This document shows positions 53,116-64,000 of a DNA stretch of 64,000 nucleotides, piece by piece. The stretch covers positions 17,174,001 to 17,238,000 of the forward strand of contig CM059625.1 in the NCBI GenBank assembly GCA_030435675.1, written 5' to 3'. The DNA comes from Steinernema hermaphroditum. Taxonomy: Eukaryota > Nematoda > Chromadorea > Rhabditida > Steinernematidae. A program made the position numbers and the translations under genes. Below the pieces are notes generated by a model that was given only the letters and a program-made list of their open reading frames with translations, had not been told where the DNA came from and made no database searches. Position 1 is the first letter of the stretch, and each line of letters begins with the position of its first letter.

Positions 53116-56100
53116 TTAATGGGTAGGTCCCTTGCGACCACGACCGGGAGCACGGCCTGGCTTACCCTTGGACATAACATCATCTTCGTCATCATCGCTT
53201 TCGTTGCTAAGAGCAGCAGGCTCGTTGGAGACTGGCTTTGAAGAGTCGGAGGAGGTAGATGACTGGGGCAGATCAGATACGTTCGGAAGCAACTTTCTAC
53301 TGTTGTATTTTGTGCTAGTTTTCCTAGAGGAGGACGTAGACGGTTGTGGGTCAGCTTCTTCATCTTCAAGGTGATTGTCGCTGTCAGTGGACCAGGAGTC
53401 GTCGACTTCAGGCATGTGCGAGCTGGCTTCGCTCTGATCACGAGCCTTTCCAGTTCCTAGCTGCTTGAACCGTATGGTCTCCTCAGTGTACTTGTCCGCC
53501 TTCGGCGGGTCGGGTTGGCTAGTATTGTTGTCGTTATTGCGGTACAGGAAGATTCGAGTTTTGCAGAAACAGCACTCGAAGTATTCGTCCTGCGGATTAG
53601 CGTTCTCCATGCGAACGTGAGGAGGGCGACGTTGGCACTTGACGCAGTAAAGTGTGACAAGACTGTTATTGAACACGTTCGTGCTTCCCTTAAGGATGCT
53701 ATCACCAACTTTGTAACCGCCGTCCTTCTTCTGCAAACAGGTCGTTATATAATAGTCATAAGAGATATGGTGTACCTTTTGCTTGCGTCGCTGAGGGCTG
53801 TGCGCGCAGTGCCCATGTTGATGGCTGCGGCGGTGGCCGTGCACATGCCTATCGTGATCGCGATCACGCTTTATCTTTGGCGCTGGCTTGGGCTTAAGGC
53901 GTCTCGGCTGCATAGCGGCCCGCGAGGTGGAAGGCTGGTCAGGGTCGAAGTCGTCTTCGTATTCAGGATGACCGTTTTCATCGTCACGCACACTTGCGCC
54001 GGCGGCCGGTTCAGGTTCATCGGCGCCCGCTTCCTCGTTCAGGACAGCATTATCGCCTTCGATGTCAACAAATTCGTTCTGCTCATGTTCATCGGCAATG
54101 CGCGGCTTCTTTGCGCTTTGCAACTTGAGGGCGACGGGTGGCGCTTCATCGTTGCTGTCGTCGTCATCCGACTCAGGTGAACGGCGTTTACGCGACCGCT
54201 TCGTTCCCGGTGTTCTACGCGGTTCAGGAGAGCGCTCCGATCTGCGTCGCGACCGTTTGATCTGGCGCGATGATCCTTCGCCTTCGTCGTCGTGGTCAGT
54301 GCCACGTTTGCGGCCACGCTGAGACGGCTCCTTAGGTTCCTTTCCAAACAACCGAGAGCGGTTAGGCCCTGGGGTTTGCGCCCTCTGTGCCTTCGTATGG
54401 AATCTCTTCGGTGTGGGTTCAGGTTCAGAGAAACCGACTCCGCGCCGTGGTGAGGAGCCTCTGGACTGTGCAAGAGCGATTCTGTTGCTGGCTTCAAGAG
54501 CAGCACGTGAGCGTGAGCGGGATCGAGTACGAGGACCCTTGTACAGGTCGTCGGGCACGCTTGGTGTCGGTGGAGGGCGAGGACGTGATGGAGCACGGGA
54601 TTGCGGGCGAGAAGCTGATTGAGAAGCGCGTGAGCGACGGCGAGAAGTCCCGCGAGACGGACCGGCTTCATTACCGGACGGATTTGGTGATCGATACTGA
54701 CTTCGGCGACCCGATGGAACAGGTGGTCCCGTGTAAGGAATGAATCCGGAATACGGCTTGCACGGCGAATAGAGCGGGTTATCACCAAAATCGATCGTCG
54801 CGTACTTTCCGAATCTGAACGTTCCGTTTGGAGTTGTTGCCCTTGCGCGGAAGGTCTCATCTTCAAGCGCTGCACTGAGTTCAGCGTTGAATTCTGCTTG
54901 ATCAAACACATCATCGTCCTGAATGAGCTAGTTACATATAAATTCATTGGATAGGATTGGCTTACCACAGCGTTTGGAACGGCAGCCGACCTTCTGCGAC
55001 CAGGTGTCGCAGTAGTGCTGGCTGCAGCGCTTCGGGATCCCCTCGCTTTGCGCTGTCTCGGAGCGGCAGCCGAATTGGAACGACGAAGTGCAGCTGAACT
55101 AGAGCGTCCACGTTTGGCAGCAGCCTTCTTGTTATTCCTTTCGTTTGCGTTTATTTCGTCGAGCATGGCTTGAGCGCCCGCCTGGGCCAGCTCCCAGATG
55201 CCGCCCTCTTCAAACTGGCGATCAAGGTCCGCCTTTTGTTTGCGAGATTTCTCCTGGTAGTCTGGGTTCTCCTTTTCGAGGTCTCGCTCAACCTTGACGC
55301 GCTGCCGGCGAATACGTTCGTTCCTGTTGTGGCGATCCTTCTTGAACTGCTCAGATCTCAGATATTTGAACAGTTCAAAGTCAGTATTCTTATGGCGAGA
55401 CGTCAATCTTATGTCGTTGTCCTCGACGTCACTATAGGGAGCCATGCTGGACCTTCCTGAGCGTCTTCCGCGCGACTTAGGACGAGCTAAATAAAAAAAT
55501 ACCATCATGTTGAATGTTTTTAGTGGGCATACCTGGTGTTCGCGAACGAGCTCTCGAAACGCTTCGGGTTTTTTTCGGTGAATTCTTAGAAATGTCAAAC
55601 TCCCAGACATTTTCAAAGTTGTGTTGCATCATGTAGTCGTAATACGAATCGAAGAACTGTTCGACCACTTCGTACCTCTGAAAAGTAAGACATAGTTGAC
55701 GTCTCTCAGGTGTTTCACGTACCAGCTCTGGGTTGTAGTCGTACTCTTCATAGCCAACTTCGTTGAAGGGTGGAATTTCTTCCATCTCTTCAACGTCGTT
55801 ATTTTGAGGCTCGCGTGTTTTTCGAGGTTTGCGTTGCAGTTCGCGAGCTGCTATCATAATGTCTAGCTCGTGCTCGACATCCAAGCGCTTGACTGGAGAT
55901 CGAGCCCTGGGAGCAGTATATACGCTTGCCGGTCGACCGTTATTCGAATTATCTCGAGATCCAGTCGAAGAGTTGCTCCGACGAGGCCTTGGGCGCATTC
56001 CAGTGGGCTGAATCTGAAAAATATTGCATTTAGCGTGAACTAAGGGCGAGAGTCATACGTTTCTGCCGTCCTTCAGAGCTTGAAGTTCTTCTTCAGTGAG

Positions 56101-59100
56101 AACCTTCGTATCGCGGCAATGCGAGATAAGCATATCCACACCACTGCGGCGCCGACGTGTGCGGCTACGAGGTCGATGAGCCACCACGGCTGGTGGGCTA
56201 GCTTCCTCTTCAACTGGCTCGTTCACAACTTCTACAGTCTGAACTTCCTCGGGTTCCTGAGGTTCCTCGACTTCGTCATTAATATCGTTAATCGGAAGTT
56301 CCGCGTCGTTTACATGGACGATTTCGGCTGACGCCGCATCGCTCTGCATTTTAACCACAGGCAGTTCTTCTGGTTCGACGATGTTGTTCCGTTTAGTTGG
56401 AGGACGTCCTCTCCTTTTCCGTGCTGGAATCATCACATGCTTATAAATTCCAACAGAAACAATATTACCTCCTCCTCGACCTCGCCTAACAGGTTCACGA
56501 GCTTTCTTCACTGGAGCCGGAGTCGGAACCGGAACCGGAATAATGTCCCCGAGTGGCTCGATGTCATCTTCCTCATCGCTCGCCTCAAATCCTGGAGGGA
56601 GTATATATTCCCGAATCGGACTGGGCGGAGAAGGAGCCTTGACAGGCACTTCATTTTCGAAAAACTCTCGAGCATCTTCGTACGCCGTGCTTCCAGAATT
56701 CGCAGAGCCGGATGATCGTGCGGTTTGCATTGTTTCAGGAGATCCTTCGGCGGATGTCATTTTGTCCACTGCAGGAAGAGCTTTGACAGTGTTCACGCTG
56801 CTGACTGCGCTGAACGAAACAGTCTCGGTAACTATTTGAGGAGCGGTGTAGAAACAGGACGCTACGGGCTGCTGCTTTGTGATATGCTCTTTGTGGAGTT
56901 GGTTGACGAATGATTTCGAAAAGTATTCACGCACGTTTTCGATAATGATTTTTTGGACGGTTCCCTTTGAGCGATCGGATTCCATAGCTTCGAAAGATCC
57001 ATCGAAAGTTGCTTCAACAGTCGGCAGCTCCTTATCATTCTTTGCAGCAATCCTGCTGTTCTTCCGCTGAGGTTGACGCTTGCCGCCGCGTGTAGGAGGC
57101 TGACTCCTATTTTGTCTAGCACTACGTCGTGTAGCTTCTACTGGCTTCTGAACTGACTTCCGTCTGCCGCGTTTTCTACCGGTATCCTCTTGTTCCTGTG
57201 GTGAACCGCTGCTAGTATCAGTATCATGCTGGAGTGCTGATTCTGCGTTCTCCACTTGTTCAAGTTCCATCTTCTCAACGCGTACTTCGGCATTAGCTCG
57301 CCGCGCACGTCTGCCACGACTTGGACCGGGTTCATCTGACTCCTGCGATGGACCGCCCATTCGGACGGTGGAGCGTCTGTGAGTGGCTGACTCGACTGTA
57401 GATGGCTCATCAGCATTGTTTTGTCGGACAGCAACCTGATCCCTGCTGTGGAGGGGTTCTACCTTGACAACGTTAACTGGTCGTTCTTCTACGTCGCGCT
57501 GACGAACATCCACGGCAGGTCCCTGCTCTTCTTCTTCTTCATCTTCTTCTTCATTCGGTGCGTTCAACTGTAGTTGTTCAACCTGTTGTTCGATTGGTTG
57601 CTCGACTGGCGGCGCGGCCTCGGCTTCGATATTGCTATCGCTATCATCTATAATACTCTCAACTTGCGTACGTATATATAGCTGCAACGAACCTGAGATG
57701 ATATCTTCAACAAGATTTAGCTCCTGATTGGTCGAGTCAGGCTCGTCTTGCTCGTATCTTTCGGTGTCTCTCTGTGAAGCGGCAACAGCAGCCGATGCTG
57801 GAGCCGGTGCGGCTGCTGCGGGTGCTGCAGGTCCTGCTGGAACTGGAGCAATGGCTGCTGCCACTGCTGGAGCGCGGGGAACAACTGCGCCAGGTGCGGG
57901 TGCGGCTTCGGGTTCTCCTGCAATCGGACCCGCATTTTCGGGTGCGGGTGCGTTTGCGGGCTCAGCTGCAGCTTGTGCGGCGGGCTCTGGTGCGGCACCA
58001 GCTTGCTGCGCCGGTGCGTTCCCAGCTTGTGCCACAGGTTGAGCTGCCGGTTCAGCAGGAGCCCTTGCCGCAGGTGCAGCAGCAGCCGCTGCCGCAGGTG
58101 CAGCAGCAGCCCCTGCCGCAGGTGCAGCAGCAGCCCCTGCCGCAGGTGCAGCAGCAGCCCCTGCCGCAGGTGCAGCAGCAGCCCCTGCCGCAGGTGCAGC
58201 GGCAGCCGCAGCGGCTGGCGGTCGAGGTGGTTGAGCAAATGCCCATTCTCTCGGGTTGTCGTGAGGAACTACAACGGGTCTCTCTGGCTCGTCGAGAACT
58301 TCTTCCGGTACAGGTTGCTCAGCATCATCTTGCATGAGAGGGAACATTTCAACATGACGTAAGTCCACTGAGCCTCCGAATCCATAATCCTCCTCATCAT
58401 TGTCGTCTTGCTCGCCAACCGGTTGTTGTTGCTGTTCAGGTTGGCGTCCGCGTTCAGAAGTGCTATCTGCTTCGTTGTTGACCACATTTTGCGCAACAAC
58501 CGCAACGTCGTCGTTCATGTCCTCCTGATTTTCATCTTCGTCTTCATCTTGATCCCCAAGATCAAACATATCTTCCATGACAACTGGGTTGCTTGGACTT
58601 GGTGGCGGCAAATTCAAATTGTTCATTTCGACTATAGCTTCGTTGACATTGTTAATCTGTTCATCTGCTTGAGGTGGAGCCCCTTCCTCTACGAAGATCT
58701 CTGGCAAATCATCGTTTTCGTGTGCGTGCTGCAAACGTTTTTTTAAATCATATATAAAATATGAACTGCTTACTGAAAGATGATACGAGCGTCCGGAGAA
58801 ATTTGCACCATTCGCTCGAGGTACTCCATTTACTGGATTGTTGTTCGATGGCTGATTGGGTGCCGGATTGTTGGCCGGTCGATTATTCGGTGCTGCATTG
58901 TTGGTCGGTCGACTATTCGGTGCCGGATTGTTAGCCGGTCGATTATTCGGTGCTGGATTGTTGGCCGGTCGGCTACTCGGTGCGGGATTGTTCGCTGGTC
59001 GGTTGTCAGGCGCCGGATTGTTGGCCGGTCGTCTATTCAGTGCCGGATTATTCGCTGGTCGGTTGTCAGGCGCCGGATTGTTCGCCGGTCGATTGTTCGG

Positions 59101-59771
59101 TACCGGATCGCTCGCCGGTCGATTGTCAGGTGCCGGATTGTTCGCCGATCGATTGTTGTTCAGTGAACCAGGGAAGTTTGCACCATTCGGTCGGGGTGCT
59201 CCATTTACTGGATTGCTGTTCAATGGCTGACCGGGTGCCGGATTGTTCGCGGATCCATTACTCGACGATGCGCCATTTAAAGGTGCATTATTGTTGGTCA
59301 AATTTCTCATCTCGATTAGGTTGGCTTGTTTCCGAACGTACGAATTCAGCTAAACGCACCGATATGTCATATTATTTCCTTGTACTATACCTACCCTCTG
59401 TGTAGCAATGATGTGGTTGCCCCTGGCGGTGTTATTACTCGTAGTCACATTCTGCAGACGGCCTCCACGATGGCGGCCTACACGGTTGAAGTAATTATCC
59501 GAGTCCTCCTCCTCTTCTGAGCCTTTTTCGCTTTCCGCGCTCTTCCTGTTGCCGAATATGGCCTCTTCCCGATCCTTAAATAGTACCAAAATAGACAACT
59601 CACAAACTCATCGCCTACTAGATCGTTCTGATAGTCGTTGTTGTTTTCCTCAATCTCCTCAACGTCGTTTTCGGAATCATCGCTACTGTACTCGTTCTGC
59701 ACGTGCTGGATGCCGTTACCGCGACGTTCACCGTTCGCTTGTGGCCTGTTGGGCCCTGCCTGTTCTTCCAT
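53116..59771 (-). CDS. Large disordered nuclear-like protein with AT-hook and zinc-ribbon motifs, family not recognised
   Basis: One gene of roughly 2,000 residues, assembled because successive exons join in phase from the ATG at 59771 (about 54 nt after a tttcag acceptor) to the stop at 53116. Order: acidic N-terminus; ten Asn/Pro-rich decapeptides (NNRPANNPAP type); long acidic stretch; poly-Ala/Pro repeats; basic patches; an AT-hook-like RKRRGRPPTKR (about 56400) and related KRGRRKS. Next come a conserved-looking segment YEVVEQFFDSYYDYM and a charged predicted coiled coil around SEQFKKDRHNRNERIRRQR (about 55320). Then an RS-like region, and finally a CVKC...CCFC zinc ribbon with 20 residues between the pairs (53565-53650). 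I infer a chromatin- or DNA-associated protein from the AT-hook and basic/acidic blocks. Small in-frame introns occur at 58729-58773, 55678-55722 and 53731-53775. It could be two genes, but I saw no start or poly(A) signal inside. Confidence 0.75.
58062..58210 (-). repeat. Coding 24-bp tandem repeat, about 6 copies (poly-Ala/Pro)
   Basis: Nearly identical 24-bp units encode an octapeptide of the GAAAAPAA type on the minus strand. Near identity between copies points to recent expansion or ongoing length change. Confidence 0.92.
58861..59160 (-). repeat. Coding 30-bp tandem repeat, 10 copies
   Basis: Ten consecutive 30-bp units in exact register, differing at a few bases each, encode the decapeptide NNRPANNPAP with variations. 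The array is flanked by a direct repeat of about 80 bp (58801-58880 and 59171-59250), so a larger unit was duplicated before the small units expanded. Confidence 0.93.
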
Positions 59772-61425
59772 CAAAATAAAATCTGAGATCCAAGATTGCG
59801 GTCTTCTGAGTGTCCCCGCAGACTGAAAGATGCAAAACTGCGAATTTCCATTACTTGTTATGACGATGAGTATAAAAGCGACGCGGTGGGCAATTGGTGT
59901 GTGACAAACAATGCTTTCCACAACAATGTTAATTGGCAATGCATTGATACTTCGTTAGGTGTTCTCGCAAACAGAGCACGACTAATAAGGTTCCCTGCGA
60001 CTCCTATGCGCTCAGATATTTTTTGGGACACGAACGGCTTTAACAAGCGCTCTCGGGGAGCGCACGGCTCTACTGGGGACAAGAGCGCTGGCACATCAAT
60101 GCTTGACGGAAGGAAGAACTTTCCCGATCGATAGCACCCATAAAACGCGGTGCGGCAAGTAATCGATTTCACCGTGTAGCGTTTACGATGTGCACTTTTT
60201 CACTGCGACAAAAATCGATTAATGCATTGATCGAAACAACGATGAGGCGCGCCGTAAGACAAAGTGCACATAGCAAAAGCTATTTCTCAACACAACAGTC
60301 GTAACGGACAGTAACACTTCATATCGGGCGCCTGTTTCCCAAATGGCATGAAGCGGCGGTGACCTGATGCGCAAAAAACAGACGAGGCCAGAGAGAGTGA
60401 CGGCGAGAAAGCAGACGAAAGCCGCGGAAAAGCAGAGATACAGCGAGGATGGAGAGACTGCAGGGTCTATGCACGGTTGTTGTCGCCGGCGGTTAAGGCG
60501 ACGTGGGAACGCGATGGCGCCAATGGAAGACGCGACGATGTGCGGCGACGGGGACGGGAACGCACGCATAGAGATGATGCATCGTCGGCGACAAGAGCAC
60601 GACCCAACAACCAAGTGAAAAGGGGACCACCGAGCGGCCATAATGTGAAACGCGGAGGGCCATTCGTAGGCGAACGCATTGATAAAGTGAGCACTGTTAA
60701 CACTTTGTGTTAGCACATGCGTCGAATGGCATTTATGAAAGAATAGCTTCATGTGGTCTAAGCAGGAAACGTTTGTATAAATACATAAGGACTGATCAAT
60801 AATATTTTGCTACGGTTGCAGGAGTAGAATGCGTTTGTGCATAGTTCAATGGTTGCGCCTTCAAGAATGCACAATAGCCGCACATATCACGTCACATTCT
60901 TTTTTCAATGTTATCATTGCTATTTTGACTATCACAAACAGTCACATTCACAAATAGGAAACCGCAAAACCGTTGGTACTGAAGTCAGATTCTAGCGCCT
61001 AAAGGGGGCGCGCTCAGAAAACAACACAAAAAGAGAGCGACAGCGGCGACTGATACGACTTCAAACCATGTCCACTCGCGGATGTGTGGGAATCGATCGA
61101 ATCCCTGCACGCACACCAGCGAGAAAGCGTCGTCGCCGCATCGCTTGATAGAGAGCGAGCGAATGAGGCAGCACTGAGGCGATAAAGAAAAGTTACCGAT
61201 CGCGCTCGAAGTTTCCACCTGGTCCTGGCTCGAAAATGCTGCGTCGTTGTCAGTTACGGTTTGCCAAAGCGCGAATATGAAAATCGCCTCAAAACCAGTT
61301 TATCTTGCAAATATTTATTTTGAAAAAGTACGATGTTTTATTTTTATGATGTATGCCGATGTATAAGTATACATACGTTTAAAAGATATCATTATACCAA
61401 CTATTACAGATTTTATATTTCAAAC
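59772..61425. other. Divergent promoter region between the large disordered-protein gene and NOL10
   Basis: About 1.65 kb between two divergent starts. It includes a tttcag acceptor just upstream of the minus-strand ATG, which may be a trans-splice site, and a CpG-containing middle (about 60.0-61.2 kb). No coding exon supported; the 177-codon minus-strand frame at 60219-60752 has no protein-like features. Confidence 0.5.
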
Positions 61426-64000
61426 ATGCAGCTGTCGACAACTAACGACGTAAAGATTTATAATCTCAGTGCAGGGAAATCGCTTCCCGATGTGAGTAAT
61501 ATACGCCATTCGGTAATAATACTTGTTTATTTGTGTAGTGGATAACAGATCGAAAAAGGCGCAAGCTTGAACAGAAAGATGTGGACGTTCGGCGACGGAT
61601 TCAGCTTATCCAAGACTTCGATATGCCGGACGTCAGTGAGACTGTCACTGTTACTCCAGATGGACGATTCGTATTGGCAACCGGTACCAATATATGACTC
61701 TGTAGCCGTCCCATATGTAACTTACAGGAGCCTACAAACCTTTTGTCAAATGTTTCGATCTGGAGCAGCTATCGGTTAAGTTTGCTCGTGGATTGGATAG
61801 CGAAGCTATAAAGATGTTGGTCTTGAGCGAAGACTATTCTAAGGTACAAGCATAGATCTTTAAAAAACATCAATTGTTCGCATTTCAGTTTGTTGTTCTC
61901 GAAGATGAACGATACCTTGAGATGCACGCGACCTTTGGGCGCTATTTCCGAATGCGGATACCGAAAGCAGGCCGAGACATGGCGTACTCTCGCGAAGCAA
62001 GTGATTTGTTTGTCGTTGCTGCTGGGTCAGTACACGTTTCAATGTCTGGCACTAGTTAGCGTTGATTTTAGTAGTGACATCTATCGTTTGAATCTCGAAG
62101 AAGGGAGATTCCTAGAGCCAATAAAGTCTTCGGCTCCCTCACTCACATGCTGCGAGTTCAACGATTTCCATCAGCTGTTCGTTGCCGGCACCGTAGACGG
62201 CTGTGTCGAGGCATACGACCCTCGCGATCGAAGCCGCGTTGCTGTATTAAATTGCAATTTTGGATCAATGGCTCAACCGAAGCTCTCATACTCATATGGG
62301 TAAGTTACGCTAATGACCAACGATATAAAGTCACTTTTGGTTGCAGTTTATCCAGCACCGAAGTTACTGCTGTTCGTTTCAAAGACGCACTGAATCTGGG
62401 CGTCGGTACAAGTACTGGACAAGTATCTAATTTTGTACTTGAACACTATTTATTCCCTGCATTTAGACACTTTTGTATGACATTCGCTCCAGCAAGCCTA
62501 TGCTCATCCGTGATCAAATGATGGGATTGCCCATTAAAAAGATTGAGTTTGTCCCCGAACACGACCTAGTACTGAGCATGGACTCGAGGATATTGAAGAT
62601 GTGGGACAATAACACTGGAAAGCCATTCACCTCAATTGAGCCCGGCTCAGCGCTTACTGATTTTGTACGATATCCGAACTCAGGTACGAAGTTCACAATT
62701 CGCTGACGTGCATACATATAATGCTGTTCAGGGCTGCTCTTCTTTGCCAATGAAGAGCCCAAGATGTTGCAGTACTTTGTTCCTGCTATCGGAACTGCGC
62801 CCAAGTGGTGCTCTTATCTTGAAACGATTACCGAAGAGCTGGAAGAAACCGATGTGCCAACCGTTTACGATGACTACAAATTCTTGACAAAGGATCAGCT
62901 TGATGAAATTGGGCTCGGCAACCTGGTTGGAACAAGTATGGCAAGAGCATACATGCACGGATTCTTCATTGACACACGCTTGTACGACAAAGCGAAAACA
63001 TTTACTCAGCCGTTTGCCTTCGAAAAGTATAAGGAGCGCAAGGTAACCTGTTACTGTTTCCGCTGTGTTTAACCTCAAACTGTCATATTAGCTGCGTGAC
63101 CTTATCGATGCCGAGAGACGCACCGATGGCGTCGCTGCTCCCAAGAAAGTTGACCTGCCGAAAGTCAACACAGAGCTTGCTGAAAAGTTATACGAGTCCG
63201 TTGAGTTCAACAAGCAGTCTGGCGACAAATCTAAGAAAACTCAGAAAAAGGTTCGGTGGTGCACGTCGCTCTGTCGCTAACCGTCACATTTCAGATTGAA
63301 ACAGCCACCGCCTTACTCACAGATGATCGCTTCAAGGGTCTCTTTAGCAATCCTGATTTCGAAGTTGACGAAACTAGTGAGCAGTATCAGCAAATTCTTC
63401 CAACTTTGAAACTTCTGGATAAGAAGGAAAAGAAGAGTGTATTGCGAGTGTTTGATGACGAACCAGAACCCGAACCCAAGTCTCTTTCTGGCCTGTACGC
63501 CAGCGACGACGATCACGGAGAAAGTAGCGATGACATGCAAGAAAGCAGCGGTGATGAGGATGAAGTTAGTGGCGAAGAGGAAGATAATGGTAGCGATGAA
63601 GAGACTGAGGAGAACGGAACTGAGCAAGCTTTCGACGATGTCGATCTTGACGATGAAGATATCGAGCCGGAAAGAAACCGAAAGAAGGTATACTTGATTT
63701 CGTTTCCAAATAATTTAACGATTATTTTCAGATTGTTAAACCAAAAGGATTCCGTTTGATTGGCGTTGACCGTGCGGTTGAGCTTCCGGTATACACTGAC
63801 AAATCAGCCGAAAACGATGATGTAAGACGGGCAGAAGATGTGCAGGTTGACAGATTATTACAGGGCGCCTCGATGGCAGCGCGCAAGGCAGCACTACAAG
63901 CTAGCTCGTCACTTGTGCATGAAGTCGAAGATGCTCCGTTCGGAGGAAAGACCGCAACGTTCACATTGAAAACTCGTGCTCAGGACGACGAGAGCAAGAA
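61426..64000 (+). CDS. NOL10: NOL10 / Enp2, nucleolar WD-repeat ribosome biogenesis factor (cut by window end)
   Basis: NOL10 (yeast Enp2) is a nucleolar component of small-subunit pre-rRNA processing. The start at 61426 gives MQLSTTNDVKIYNLSAGKSL, the typical N-terminus. The first exon ends at about 61490. Short exons then encode the beta-propeller: DVRRRIQLIQDFDMP, the FVLATG/TYKPFVKCFD region, SDIYRLNLEEGRFL, VEAYDPRDRSRVAVL, LYDIRSSKP, LPIKKIEF and MWDNNTGKPFTS. A conserved block after it has TVYDDYKFLTKDQL and RAYMHGFFID. Next come LLTDDRFKGLFSNPDFEVDE, a long acidic Ser/Glu region with runs of Asp/Glu, and TFTLKTRAQ near the window edge. The match covers the whole family in order. About the last 50-100 residues and the stop lie outside the window. 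Confidence 0.96.

Noticed and set aside
53515..54180. 221-codon plus-strand ORF
   Set aside because: It is the antisense shadow of the large minus-strand gene, whose frame is supported by splice phase and motifs.
54039..55616. 525-codon ORF read as one exon
   Set aside because: Only its upstream part (to about 54960) is the real frame. After that the true gene splices into another frame; the rest is a shadow of the RS-like exon.
57774..58337. Gln/Leu-rich and Ser/Cys-rich ORFs over the 24-bp repeat
   Set aside because: Out-of-frame readings of the poly-Ala/Pro tandem repeat.

Overview
The window is nematode nuclear DNA. It carries a nematode cuticle collagen, an unc-31/CAPS orthologue, a lin-1/ELK ETS factor, an HNF4-like nuclear receptor, a hexokinase-like gene, a cadherin, a ZCCHC24-type zinc-finger gene and NOL10. 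Coding exons are split by very small GT-AG introns (many of 45-50 nt). The 3' splice sites are mixed (ttcag, tttag, tacag, cggag) rather than the rigid TTTTCAG of Caenorhabditis. I therefore suspect a nematode outside Rhabditina, but the exact clade is inference.

Layout, left to right. 1-6.7 kb: a cuticle collagen (minus), then an HNF4-like nuclear receptor (minus) with an intact mariner/maT-type transposon in one of its ligand-binding-domain introns. 6.7-18 kb: about 11 kb without a gene I can support. 18-19.1 kb: a ZCCHC24-like zinc-finger gene (plus). 22.6-29 kb: unc-31/CAPS (plus), which primes dense-core vesicles for exocytosis. 29.7-31.3 kb: a lin-1-like ETS factor (minus), convergent with unc-31. 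31.3-41.4 kb: a second large gene-poor block between the divergent lin-1 and hexokinase genes, with one possible cysteine-rich coding exon near 35.1-35.5 kb. 41.4-43.7 kb: a hexokinase-like gene (plus), with an inverted genomic copy of two of its exons 1.5 kb downstream. 47.5-52.6 kb: a transmembrane cadherin (plus). 53.1-59.8 kb: a very large disordered nuclear-looking protein (minus) with AT-hook and zinc-ribbon motifs and coding tandem repeats. 61.4-64 kb: NOL10/Enp2 (plus), running off the right edge.

These are mostly unrelated single-copy metazoan genes, not an operon or accessory island. I see no tRNA, rRNA or CRISPR. The points most worth a second look are the apparently young DD37D transposon, the hexokinase-like protein with altered nucleotide-binding motifs, two in-phase micro-exons (24 and 36 nt) in unc-31, a set of stop-free 45-nt introns that make ORF calling misleading, and the unrecognised repeat-rich nuclear protein.
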